Shown here: one piece after another, positions 10,270 through 18,517 of the stretch
Layout: each line of letters opens with the position of its first letter
Position numbering within the stretch: position 1 is the stretch's first letter
Origin: Carboxylicivirga taeanensis
GTDB taxonomy: Bacteria > Bacteroidota > Bacteroidia > Bacteroidales > Marinilabiliaceae
NCBI RefSeq assembly: GCF_051851475.1
Contig: NZ_JBPUSJ010000004.1
Coordinates: 310,001-374,000, forward strand
DNA length: 64,000 nucleotides
Direction of reading: 5' to 3'
The notes under the pieces: generated by a model
What the model saw: the letters and a program-made list of their open reading frames with translations, nothing else
The model's database searches: none
Told to the model about the DNA's origin: nothing
Program-made: the position numbers and the translations under genes

Positions 10270-10299
10270 TTTGGCGATTGCAAAATTGTATTACATTTG
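10270..10299 (+). promoter_or_regulatory. Bacteroidetes-type promoter for the cobalamin operon
   Basis: A TTTG box (10270-10273) and a TACATTTG box (10292-10299) are separated by 18 bases. These match the Bacteroidetes -33/-7 consensus TTTG...TAnnTTTG. Transcription would begin near 10305, just upstream of the riboswitch. The match is seen directly; its function is inferred. Confidence 0.6.
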
Positions 10300-10324
10300 T
10301 GGCCATAAATGGTGAGTCAAGGTC

Positions 10325-10482
10325 AACCTATTCGGACTTTGACGGAAAGAGGGAATCCGGTGTAATTCCGGAGCTGTACCCGCAGCTGTAAGCTCTGTTA
10401 ACTCCATTGCAAAAGGTCACTGTTTCAGTTTAACGAAATGGGAAGGCGCAATCAGGAGGGAGTAAGTCAGAAAACCTGCCAT
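10325..10482 (+). ncRNA. Cobalamin riboswitch (adenosylcobalamin aptamer)
   Basis: The conserved cobalamin-aptamer blocks occur in order: AGGGAATCCGGTG then AATTCCGGAGCTG and CCCGC at about 10349-10383, CACTG at about 10418, GGAAGGC near 10441, and the closing block GTAAGTCAGAAAACCTGCC at about 10462-10480. It sits upstream of the cobalamin biosynthesis genes, so it should lower their expression when cobalamin is plentiful. The 300-base leader between it and the first gene is described separately. Confidence 0.93.
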
Positions 10483-10782
10483 GTAACAAATGATTATTAA
10501 TCAAAGCTTTCGGGTTTAAAAGTTTGATACATGAATAAAAAAGCAATTCAATATTTAAGGCACTAAAAAGTGCAGGTACGTAAGGCAACTTACTGTTGCA
10601 GAATGGTTACTAACCATTTTGGCAGAAGTATATTGTCGAAGTGTGCTGAATGTTTTTTTATGCATTTCACTTTCATTCCGGGGCGTTTAAAGGCGCTATG
10701 AAGATACATCTGTATAACTCGTTGAATCAGGATAACAGGGCATTGTTGATCTGTGTTTTGGATGCTTTAAAAGAATATTAGC
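10483..10782 (+). promoter_or_regulatory. Structured 5' leader between riboswitch and first cobalamin gene
   Basis: No gene longer than a few codons is seen. There are small perfect hairpins: GCACT/AGTGC (10560-10573), GTAAG/CTTAC (10580-10593), GCAAC/GTTGC (10585-10599) and AATGGTT/AACCATT (10602-10618). The second and third share bases and cannot form together. An 11-codon ORF (ATG 10530, stop 10563-10565) overlaps the first hairpin. A role in expression is inference. Confidence 0.4.
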
Positions 10783-11382
10783 ATGCAATTTTATCCGATT
10801 CATATCCAAATAAAAAATAAAGCTTGTTTAGTTGTTGGTGGCGGTAAAGTTGCACAACGAAAAGTGAACAAATTACTTGCTGCCGGTGCTGCCGTAACTG
10901 TTATTTCCAAAGAATTAACACCGGTTTTGCAGAAGTTGGTTAACAACAACAGGATGAAGCATAGGAGCCGATGCTATCAAAACGATGATGTCGTTGGCTT
11001 TTTCCTGGTGTTTGCCGCTACCAATAACCAAACAGTTAATCAACAAATTATTTCAGAAGCTCAAAGCCACAATGTTTTAGCAAATAGTGTGGATGGCGCT
11101 GACAAGGGCGATTTTATTATCCCGGCCAGCTGTCAGGTGGGGCATTTGAATGTGGGAATTACCACGGAAGGAATTTCACCTGCTTTGTCGGCCCGTTTGC
11201 GCAGGTATTTCATGTCTAAATTATCATCTATTACGCCTGAACAAGTAGCGTTGATTGGTGAGAAGCGAAAGTTGATGCTTGAAACGGGTAATCAAGAGTA
11301 TCAGGATGAGATGAATAGTCTCATTGATGAACTCATCCATCAGATTGAAAATAACAAGATTAATCTTAACTCAATAGAATGA
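10783..11382 (+). CDS. Precorrin-2 dehydrogenase / sirohydrochlorin synthase (CysG N-terminal, Met8-like)
   Basis: A 199-residue protein that oxidises precorrin-2 to sirohydrochlorin with NAD+ and may also chelate metal. The N-terminal Rossmann motif is CLVVGGGKVAQRKV, followed by LLAAGAAVTV. The dimerisation segment GDFIIPAS and the GISPALSARLRR motif are typical of the family. It is first in the cobalamin operon and overlaps the next start by 4 bases (ATGA). Lacking the methyltransferase half of CysG, it relies on the adjacent CobA. It feeds both sirohaem and cobalamin branches. Confidence 0.92.
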   Translation: MQFYPIHIQIKNKACLVVGGGKVAQRKVNKLLAAGAAVTVISKELTPVLQKLVNNNRMKHRSRCYQNDDVVGFFLVFAATNNQTVNQQIISEAQSHNVLANSVDGADKGDFIIPASCQVGHLNVGITTEGISPALSARLRRYFMSKLSSITPEQVALIGEKRKLMLETGNQEYQDEMNSLIDELIHQIENNKINLNSIE

Positions 11383-12158
11383 ATCCTAAATATGGGAAAG
11401 TATGGCTGGTTGGTGCCGGCCCGGGCGATGCTGACCTGGTCAGCGTAAAAGCCGTTAAGTTGCTTAAGCAGGCCGATGTGGTGCTGTACGATTACCTGGT
11501 GAACAAAGAATTGCTGGAGTATTGTTCGGCTTCGTGCGAACGGCTCTATGTTGGCAAGATGAAGGACAAACATACTTATCCGCAAGACGACCTAAATGAA
11601 TTGTTGGTGCATTATGCCGGCAAAGGCCAAAACATCGTCCGTCTGAAAGGTGGCGATCCGTTTGTTTTTGGCCGGGGCGTTGAGGAGATATTAACGCTCA
11701 TTGAAAACGGCATTGATTATGAAGTGGTACCTGGAATTACCTCTGGTGTGGCGGTGCCTGCCTATATGGGCATTCCGGTAACGGCTCGTCATGTGGCCTC
11801 ATCGGTTACGTTCGTGACTGGTCATCCGGCTAAAGGGAAGAACTCGGTGGATTGGCAGGCGCTCGCTAAAGCATCGGATACCCTGGTGGTGTACATGGGG
11901 GTAAGTAATGCCCAACGCATTGCCAATGAACTAATCATCGGGGGTAAGAAAAATGAAACACCGGTGGCTCTGATTCGTTGGGGGACCTATCCTCAGCAGG
12001 AGATGCTGACTGCCACCCTGGAAACCATTGGCGAGGCGATGGCGGATAGAGGGTTTATGCCACCAGCGCTCATGGTTATTGGTGAGGTGGTGAATTTCTC
12101 CAATCAATTAAAACCCATAATACAATCTATTAAACCTCAAGAAATATCACATGTCTAA
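11379..12158 (+). CDS. cobA: Uroporphyrinogen-III C-methyltransferase (SUMT)
   Basis: A 259-residue SAM-dependent tetrapyrrole methyltransferase that adds methyls at C2 and C7 of uroporphyrinogen III to give precorrin-2. Family motifs are VWLVGAGPGDADLVSVKAV near residue 10, RLKGGDPFVFGRG near 90, and VPGITSGVAVPAYMGIPVTAR near 120. The substrate is shared by haem, sirohaem and cobalamin routes. It overlaps both neighbours (4 bases upstream, 8 downstream), indicating translational coupling. Confidence 0.95.
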   Translation: MNPKYGKVWLVGAGPGDADLVSVKAVKLLKQADVVLYDYLVNKELLEYCSASCERLYVGKMKDKHTYPQDDLNELLVHYAGKGQNIVRLKGGDPFVFGRGVEEILTLIENGIDYEVVPGITSGVAVPAYMGIPVTARHVASSVTFVTGHPAKGKNSVDWQALAKASDTLVVYMGVSNAQRIANELIIGGKKNETPVALIRWGTYPQQEMLTATLETIGEAMADRGFMPPALMVIGEVVNFSNQLKPIIQSIKPQEISHV

Positions 12159-13005
12159 AAAAGGAGTTTTAATCTGCGGTCATGGTACCCGTGTTAAACG
12201 AGGCGAAGAGGCCTTTCTGAACTACACACGCCAGGTAGCGACACTGCTGCCCGATTATGAAGTGGAAGCCGGTTTTCTGGAACTATCGGAACCCGATTTC
12301 GAAGAAGGGGTAAAGCGCCTGACCCAAAAAGGGGTTACAGAGATAGTAGCGGTTCCGGTTTTCTTGTTTACCGGTGTGCACATTCAAAAGGATATTCCTT
12401 GTATTCTGTATCAGTTGCAGGCCAAATACAATGTCTCCATTAAAATGGCCCATTACATAGGCGATTGCGAGGATATGTTGCACTTGTCAAACGATTTGAT
12501 TGAGAAAGCCTTACACGGTAATAAGGTTGAGCCGAAGGATACCTTATTGTTCGGCTTGGGAGTTGGCGCTTCTAAAATAGCTGCCAATGGCGATTTAGCC
12601 CGGTTAACTCGCATGGTGCAGGAGTCCAATAAGTATGGGTTTGCTATCAATGGCTTCTGCAGTCGCATGACTTACCCATCGGTCCCTGAAGCCTTATCTA
12701 TCTGCGAAAAGCTACCCTATAAAAATATCCTTGTTGTTCCCTATGTGTTCTTTCCGGGTGTATATATGGATAAAGCGCAAGTTTTATTTGCGGAGTTTGC
12801 TCAAAAGCATTCTGATCGTAACGTGTTTGTGGCGCCCCTGTTAAGCGATTCAGATCATTTAGCACAGATTCTGATTAAGCGTTTGGAAAGTGCGGAAAGA
12901 GGTGAGGTGGACTTAATTACGGCAGTAGATAAGGAGACACTGGAGAGTTATGTGCCGCATCACCATCATCACGGACACGATTGTTGCGGACATCATCATC
13001 ATTAA
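12151..13005 (+). CDS. cbiX: Sirohydrochlorin cobaltochelatase, long form, with His-rich tail
   Basis: A 284-residue chelatase that inserts Co2+ into sirohydrochlorin, committing the tetrapyrrole to the anaerobic cobalamin pathway. It has two tandem CbiX-type halves: the first carries GHGTRVKRGEE (His10) and FLFTGVHIQKD (second catalytic His), the second begins around residue 135. The last 15 residues are HHHHHGHDCCGHHHH, a natural metal-binding tail also known from other CbiX proteins, probably a cobalt reservoir. It overlaps cobA by 8 bases. Confidence 0.93.
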   Translation: MSKKGVLICGHGTRVKRGEEAFLNYTRQVATLLPDYEVEAGFLELSEPDFEEGVKRLTQKGVTEIVAVPVFLFTGVHIQKDIPCILYQLQAKYNVSIKMAHYIGDCEDMLHLSNDLIEKALHGNKVEPKDTLLFGLGVGASKIAANGDLARLTRMVQESNKYGFAINGFCSRMTYPSVPEALSICEKLPYKNILVVPYVFFPGVYMDKAQVLFAEFAQKHSDRNVFVAPLLSDSDHLAQILIKRLESAERGEVDLITAVDKETLESYVPHHHHHGHDCCGHHHH

Positions 13006-13014
13006 GGCAGAAGA

Positions 13015-13758
13015 ATGAATAAAGGAACAATATACGGGGTGGCACTAGGCCCGGGCGATCCGGAGCTGATCACCCTCAAGGCATTAAAAACATTGCAAAA
13101 AGCGGATGTCATCTATTATCCTGAAACCACTAATGGAAAGGGGATGAAGAGCTCAATGGCCATGCGTGTGCTTGGGGCTCTCGAGATTGATTCCTCTAAG
13201 TTTCGGGCCGTTGAAGTGGCCATGAAATACGACCGGTCAGAAGTGAATGAAACGTATCGTCAATTGGCTGCTGATTGCATTCTGCAAGCTGAATCAGGCA
13301 AAAAAGTAGCGGTGGTCAGCGAGGGCGATATCTCCTTCTATAGCACGTTTGCCTATCTGGTCGATGATTTCAAAAAGGCGAAGGTGCACTACGAGATGAT
13401 TCCGGGAGTGCCGGCGTTTATACTTGGTGGTTCGCTTGCGGGTGAGGCGGTGTGTAAGCAAACCGATAAGGTGTTGGTGGTTCCTGAAATAAAAGATGAA
13501 ACACAATTGCGGGAGTATGTGAGTGCCAACGAAACGGTGGTGATTATGAAGGTGTCGAAACTCAAAGACTGGATAGCCGGTTTTCTGCAGAAGCACCAAT
13601 TGGACTTCTTCTATGGTGAGTACATGGGCACCGATAAAGAGTTTACTACCAGAGATGCACGCGTTTTAACGGAGCGACGGATACCGTATTTCTCAATCAT
13701 TACCATCCGCAACGAACAGCAAGTAATATTGGGTAACTCACCAATAAAAAGTAATTAA
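13015..13758 (+). CDS. cobI: Precorrin-2/cobalt-factor II C20-methyltransferase (CobI/CbiL)
   Basis: A 247-residue SAM-dependent methyltransferase of the tetrapyrrole methylase fold. Motifs seen are GVALGPGDPELITLKALKTL near the N-terminus, VAVVSEGDISFYSTFAYL around residue 100, and IPGVPAFILGGSLAG around 130. It methylates C20 ahead of ring contraction. The cobaltochelatase upstream suggests the substrate is the cobalt form. It starts 9 bases after cbiX and ends 2 bases before the next gene. Confidence 0.92.
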   Translation: MNKGTIYGVALGPGDPELITLKALKTLQKADVIYYPETTNGKGMKSSMAMRVLGALEIDSSKFRAVEVAMKYDRSEVNETYRQLAADCILQAESGKKVAVVSEGDISFYSTFAYLVDDFKKAKVHYEMIPGVPAFILGGSLAGEAVCKQTDKVLVVPEIKDETQLREYVSANETVVIMKVSKLKDWIAGFLQKHQLDFFYGEYMGTDKEFTTRDARVLTERRIPYFSIITIRNEQQVILGNSPIKSN

Positions 13759-13760
13759 GC

Positions 13761-15152
13761 ATGAGCACGATAAAAGTAATAGGTTTAGGCCCGGGTAACC
13801 CAGAACTGTTTTTAAAGCCGGCCATCGATGCCATTAAGGCGGCCGATGTGGTGATTGGCTACAAATATTATTTCCAGTTTATTGAATGCTACCTGGCGGA
13901 AGGAACGCAGTGCATCGACACGGGCATGCGGCAGGAAGTTGAAAGGGCCAAGATAGCCTTTGAAAAAGCCGAGGCCGGTCAGAATGTGGCTGTTATTAGC
14001 TCGGGGGATGCCGGTATTTATGGCATGGCTTCGCTGATTTTAGAGATGGCGGATAAGCGTCAATCGTCTATTCCGGTGGAGGTGGTACCCGGTATTTCTG
14101 CTTTTCAGGCCGCGGCAGCCAAACTGGGGGCGCCCCTGAGTCACGATTTTGTGATTCTGTCGCTGTCGGATTTGTTAACGCCCTGGAAACTGATTGAGAA
14201 GCGGATGAAGGCCGCTGCAATGGGCGATTTTGTGACGGTTCTTTACAATCCGCGCAGCAAGAAACGTTACTGGCAGCTGTATCGCTTGCAGGAACTGTTT
14301 CTCGAAGAGCGTTCGTCCTCGACACCAGTAGCTGTGCTGCGTCAGGTGGAACGGGAGGAAGAGCACATCACCCTGACTACTTTGGGGGAGTTTAACCCGG
14401 AGATAGTGGATATGTTTTCGATTGTGGTAATTGGTAACTCACAAAGCTATGTGTCGAACAACAAGTTTATTACCCCGCGCGGCTACTATTCAAAATACGA
14501 ACAGGAAGGAGCGCCCGGACCACTGATTATGCAGGAGAGTTTTCGCACCATTGCAGAGCAACTGGCCGATTTAGACATCTCGCACGAGGAGAAATGGGTG
14601 ATGATGCACTGCATCCACACAACGGCCGATTTTGAGATGAAACAGCTGCTGCGTATCAAAAACGATGCAGTGGCCCGTATGAATGACTATCTGCTGAAGG
14701 GCGGTACCATCATTACAGATGTCACCATGGTGCAGAGCGGCATTCGCAAAAAAGCCTGTGAGCGCTACGGGATTGACATCAAATGCTATTTGCATGATGA
14801 ACGCACAGTTGCCTTGGCCGAAGAAAAAAATATTACACGCACACAGGCTGGCATCCGCCTGGCTGTTGAGGAGCATCCCGATGCATTATATGTGTTTGGC
14901 AATGCGCCAACGGCATTGATTGAGCTGACTGAGCTGATGCGCAGAAAGGACTTTCAGCCGGCTGGTATCATTGGTGCGCCGGTGGGCTTTGTTAATGTGG
15001 AGGAATCCAAGCATCGCTTGATGACCTTCAACAACCTGCCGTACATCAGCATTGAAGGGCGCAAAGGCGGCTCTAATCTGGCAGCGACCATCGTTAATGC
15101 GGTGTTGAGTCGGGAGGAGGCTGTAACCCTTAAACCAGGACGTGATGTGTAG
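13761..15152 (+). CDS. cobJ: Fused C17-methyltransferase (CobJ/CbiH) and precorrin-8X methylmutase (CobH/CbiC)
   Basis: A 463-residue fusion of two cobalamin enzymes. Residues 1 to about 240 are the ring-contracting C17-methyltransferase (VIGLGPGNPELFLKPA, ISSGDAGIYGMA, VPGISAFQAAAAKLG, LYNPRSKKR). Residues about 253-463 are precorrin-8X methylmutase, which moves the C11 methyl to C12; its catalytic His is His286 in CIHTTADFEM, and GAPVGFVNVEESK lies near the end. The two steps are not consecutive, so the fusion probably secures equal amounts or channelling rather than a direct hand-over. It overlaps the next gene by 8 bases. Confidence 0.93.
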   Translation: MSTIKVIGLGPGNPELFLKPAIDAIKAADVVIGYKYYFQFIECYLAEGTQCIDTGMRQEVERAKIAFEKAEAGQNVAVISSGDAGIYGMASLILEMADKRQSSIPVEVVPGISAFQAAAAKLGAPLSHDFVILSLSDLLTPWKLIEKRMKAAAMGDFVTVLYNPRSKKRYWQLYRLQELFLEERSSSTPVAVLRQVEREEEHITLTTLGEFNPEIVDMFSIVVIGNSQSYVSNNKFITPRGYYSKYEQEGAPGPLIMQESFRTIAEQLADLDISHEEKWVMMHCIHTTADFEMKQLLRIKNDAVARMNDYLLKGGTIITDVTMVQSGIRKKACERYGIDIKCYLHDERTVALAEEKNITRTQAGIRLAVEEHPDALYVFGNAPTALIELTELMRRKDFQPAGIIGAPVGFVNVEESKHRLMTFNNLPYISIEGRKGGSNLAATIVNAVLSREEAVTLKPGRDV

Positions 15153-16335
15153 TTTTCAGGTGATTGGTATCAGCGATGAGGTAACGCCTGTTTTTAGTGA
15201 TGAGGTGAAAACCATTATTGCAGCGGCTCATTACTTCTCTGGTGGTACGCGCCATTATGAGCTGGTGAAGCACCTGCTGCCTGTCCACCATCAATGGATT
15301 GAAGTGCTGGTGCCATTACAAGGTACTTTTGAGCAATACCGTGCCCTCAATGCGGAGGTTGTAGTCTTCGCTTCAGGTGATCCACTTTTTTTTGGCCTTG
15401 CCAACACCCTGAAACGCGAATTTCCGGATGCGCCACTGAAGGTGTATCCAGCATTTAACAGCCTGCAGATGCTGGCGCATCATTGTCATCTGCCCTATGG
15501 CTTGATGAAAGTGGCAACCCTGACGGGGCGGCCATGGACTAACCTCGATAAAGAGTTGGTGGATGGCTCTGAGTTGATTGGCGTATTGACTGATAAAAAC
15601 AAAACACCTGCTGCCATTGGGCAACACATGAAAGAGGCGGGGCTCATCAACTATAAAGTTTATCTCGGTGAGCGTATGGGTGGGGAACATCAAAGGGTTC
15701 GTCAGCTTTCCGTGGACGAGTTGACCAGAGTACAAACCAGCATGCCCAATTGTCTGGTTCTGGAAAAGACGTCGCATTTCGAGCGTTGTTTGGGTATTCC
15801 CGAAGCGGACTTCCATTACCTCGAAGGGCGTCCCAGGATGATAACCAAGCGCAGCATCCGTCTAATGACCTTATCCATGTTAAAGCTCGATACGGCCAGT
15901 GTATTGTGGGATATTGGCTTTTGCACCGGTTCGGTTTCCATTGAAGCTAAACAATTGGCGCCGCATATGGAGGTGTTCGCCATGGAAAAACGTAAGGAAT
16001 CGAAGGAGTTAATGCTGAAGAATCAGCAAAAGTTTCGTGTTCCGGGCATCCATTTCTGCATCGAGGACTTTTATTCGTTTGATCTCTCTCAATGGAAATC
16101 TCCCGACAGAATTTTTATCGGTGGTCATGGTGGGCGTCTGCACGAAATGGTTACTCAATTGGAGTCCCATCTGCAACCTGGAGGCATCATCGTGTTTAAT
16201 GCTGTCAGTGATGAGACAGCTGCCGCATTTAAGAATGCCATTGAAGGGGTATCGATGACCCTTTCGGATGAGATGCGCCTGCAACAGGACGATCATAATC
16301 CATTAATCATTTATCAGGCAATGAAGAGTAAATAA
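15145..16335 (+). CDS. cbiE: Precorrin-6Y C5,15-methyltransferase, decarboxylating (CbiE-CbiT fusion, CobL)
   Basis: A 396-residue bifunctional enzyme. The N-terminal CbiE half (to about residue 210) carries VFASGDPLFFGLANTL and adds methyls at C5. The C-terminal CbiT half (from about 220) carries the SAM-binding motif WDIGFCTGSVSIEA and FIGGHGGRLHEM, and catalyses C15 methylation with decarboxylation. The usual glycine in the DIGxGTG motif is a cysteine here. ATG 15145 is preferred to the overlapping GTG 15142. This is the last gene before the 355-base interruption of the locus. Confidence 0.92.
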   Translation: MCSFQVIGISDEVTPVFSDEVKTIIAAAHYFSGGTRHYELVKHLLPVHHQWIEVLVPLQGTFEQYRALNAEVVVFASGDPLFFGLANTLKREFPDAPLKVYPAFNSLQMLAHHCHLPYGLMKVATLTGRPWTNLDKELVDGSELIGVLTDKNKTPAAIGQHMKEAGLINYKVYLGERMGGEHQRVRQLSVDELTRVQTSMPNCLVLEKTSHFERCLGIPEADFHYLEGRPRMITKRSIRLMTLSMLKLDTASVLWDIGFCTGSVSIEAKQLAPHMEVFAMEKRKESKELMLKNQQKFRVPGIHFCIEDFYSFDLSQWKSPDRIFIGGHGGRLHEMVTQLESHLQPGGIIVFNAVSDETAAAFKNAIEGVSMTLSDEMRLQQDDHNPLIIYQAMKSK

Positions 16336-16690
16336 TTATTTGATATGTAGTAGGTAAAATTAATAGGTATGTGTAAAGGTCTCAGTCTGGAAGCCAAAGA
16401 ACAAGGGGAGATTGACGTTTAAAAACGGTGTTGTTTGAGCGTAGCGAGTTCAGCGTTTTTAGTTAATGAGCCGCAGTTATTTGAGCTGAGAGGCTGTAAC
16501 CTAGATTTTCTTTTGCTTCGGTTTTCTTGTATCATGACAAGAAATTGCGAAGCTATTCATGAGACCCATTAAGGTGGATGCACTCGAATAAAATGAAGTG
16601 GGGTTTCGGGGGCAAAGCCCCGTTTAAATGAAAAGTCTAAGCACTATCATACTGAGAAAATGAAATTATAGCTAGACAAGTTTTATAAAT
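16336..16690. repeat. Hairpin-rich intergenic element inside the cobalamin locus (possible dispersed repeat)
   Basis: This gap has no credible gene. It contains a perfect palindrome TTTCTTGT-ATCATG-ACAAGAAA (16523-16544), a G/C-rich hairpin at 16600-16621 (GGGGTTT against AAAGCCCC) and a purine/pyrimidine-rich middle. The look is that of the short hairpin repeats often scattered between genes in Bacteroidota; that it is multicopy here is inference, since only one copy is in the window. No second cobalamin aptamer is seen. Confidence 0.4.
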
Positions 16691-18517
16691 ATGAATCAGA
16701 CAGCAATCATCATAAATAACCGTCATGCCCTGCCTTTGGCCAGCATCCTTCAACAGGAACTGGATGCCGTGGTGTATTCAACTTCGGCTTACGAAGGGAC
16801 ACAAGCGATTAAGTCATTGCCAGCTTTCCTGGAAGAACAATTTAATCAATTGGATAGCCTTATTTTTATCGGTGCTTTAGGCATTACCGTACGCTCCATC
16901 GCTCCGTTTCTTGAGAGTAAGCAGACCGATCCGGCGGTGTTAAATATGGATATTCATGGGCGTTTTGTGCAGCCCGTTGTATCGGGGCATAAAGGCGGAG
17001 CCAATGAGCTGGCCAAACGTGTGGCGCGCATTACCGGAGGACAAGCCATTGTAACCACAGCCAGTGATTCATTGGACTTATGGTCTCTGGACATCATTGG
17101 AAAGAACTATGGTTGGACCAATGAGTACCAGGGCTTGAGTGAAAATGAGTTTATTGCTCGTTTCGTAAATGGAGCACCAACCGCATTGGTTTTAGAAACG
17201 AAAGATGCTGGCACTCAACATTTGGAACATACCTTGCCCGAATATGTCACACCATATTACCATTTCAGCGAAGTGGACGAATCGCAATTTGAGTTAATTA
17301 TAGCGGTTTCACCTTATGCTACCGAAACTCAAATCCCATCTTTGTTTTTCAGACCCAAATGCCTCGTTATTGGAACGGGGTCGCAAAAGGGCTTGAATTC
17401 TGAATATTATGGCAAAGCAATCACCGCCATTCTTAAAGATAAAGGGCTGAGTAGCTATGCCGTGAAGGCCATACATTCAGTTGATGTCAAAAAGAACGAA
17501 CAGGCTTTTATCGATTTATCCAGTGAGCTCAGGGTGCCATTTCAAACCCATGATGCAAAGGATTTAAACCGGGTAGCCGAAAACCTGGAGGTGTCCAACG
17601 CGGCTCTTAAGGCGACTGGGGCTGCTAATGTATGCGAAGCAGCGGCTTTATTGGGAGCAGGTAATTGTAATTTGGTGCTTGAAAAAACTAAAGGCTGCGA
17701 CGATGCGGGCAAGCACTTTACTTTAGCGATTGCGATAGATAGAGCTCAGGAACGACGCGGTCAGGTGGTGATTGTCGGCGCAGGACCTGGCGATCCGGAG
17801 CTGGTGTCGGTTAAGGGGAAGCGCTTGTTGCAGGCAGCCGACCTGATATTATACGCCGGAAGTTTGGTGCCTGAGCAGTTGACGCATTATGCCAAAGCCG
17901 GCTGTGTGGTGCGCAATTCGGCACAAATGGACCTGGAAGAGCAGTTTGCTACCATGAAAGCAAGCTATGACAAAGGTGGTTTGGTAGTACGATTGCATAC
18001 GGGCGATCCATGTATCTATGGCGCTATTCAAGAGCAAATGAACTTTTTCGATCAGCACCAGATACCTTATGAGATAATACCTGGCATATCGTCGTTTCAG
18101 GCGGCTGCCGCACGCCTCCAATCACAGTTCACCATTCCGGAGCGCATTCAAACCATTATACTTACCCGCGGAGAAGGGCGCACACCAATGCCACCACGCG
18201 AAAAGCTATCGGAGTTGGCGAAATTTCAGAGTACCATCTGTTTGTTTCTAAGTGTTAGCCTCATTGACGAGATGCAACGCCAGTTGTTGGAAGGCTATCC
18301 GCCGGAAACACCAGTGGCTATATGCTACAAGCTTACCTGGAAAGAAGAGCAGATATGGCGAGGGCAGCTGAAGGACTTGGCCAGTATTGTGAAAGCCAAT
18401 AATTTAAAGCTGACAGTAATGATTGTGGTGGGCGAAGCCATCGATAACCGTGATAACCGTTCTAAGCTTTACGACCGGAAATTCACTCACTTATTTCGTA
18501 AAGGGAAGGATGAGTAA
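16691..18517 (+). CDS. cobM: Fused cobalt-precorrin-5A hydrolase (CbiG) and precorrin-4 C11-methyltransferase (CobM/CbiF)
   Basis: A 608-residue fusion. Residues 1 to about 350 are CbiG, which opens the ring lactone and releases acetaldehyde (IFIGALGITVRSIAPFL, VSGHKGGANELAKRVA, and CLVIGTGSQKGLN in the C-terminal CbiG part). Residues about 355-600 are the C11-methyltransferase (VVIVGAGPGDPELVSVKGKR, ILYAGSLVPEQL, HTGDPCIYGAIQEQM, IPGISSFQAAAARL). CbiG is diagnostic of the anaerobic route. C11 methylation and lactone opening are consecutive steps, so here the fusion joins neighbouring reactions. It overlaps the next gene by 8 bases. Confidence 0.93.
   Translation: MNQTAIIINNRHALPLASILQQELDAVVYSTSAYEGTQAIKSLPAFLEEQFNQLDSLIFIGALGITVRSIAPFLESKQTDPAVLNMDIHGRFVQPVVSGHKGGANELAKRVARITGGQAIVTTASDSLDLWSLDIIGKNYGWTNEYQGLSENEFIARFVNGAPTALVLETKDAGTQHLEHTLPEYVTPYYHFSEVDESQFELIIAVSPYATETQIPSLFFRPKCLVIGTGSQKGLNSEYYGKAITAILKDKGLSSYAVKAIHSVDVKKNEQAFIDLSSELRVPFQTHDAKDLNRVAENLEVSNAALKATGAANVCEAAALLGAGNCNLVLEKTKGCDDAGKHFTLAIAIDRAQERRGQVVIVGAGPGDPELVSVKGKRLLQAADLILYAGSLVPEQLTHYAKAGCVVRNSAQMDLEEQFATMKASYDKGGLVVRLHTGDPCIYGAIQEQMNFFDQHQIPYEIIPGISSFQAAAARLQSQFTIPERIQTIILTRGEGRTPMPPREKLSELAKFQSTICLFLSVSLIDEMQRQLLEGYPPETPVAICYKLTWKEEQIWRGQLKDLASIVKANNLKLTVMIVVGEAIDNRDNRSKLYDRKFTHLFRKGKDE

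Noticed and set aside
12955..13005. His-rich CbiX tail as a cloning tag or vector artefact
   Set aside because: The run is interrupted by Gly, Asp and Cys, uses mixed His codons, and similar tails occur naturally in CbiX proteins.
16336..16690. Second cobalamin riboswitch before the CbiG-CobM gene
   Set aside because: None of the aptamer blocks (such as CCCGC or AACCTGCC) is found there.
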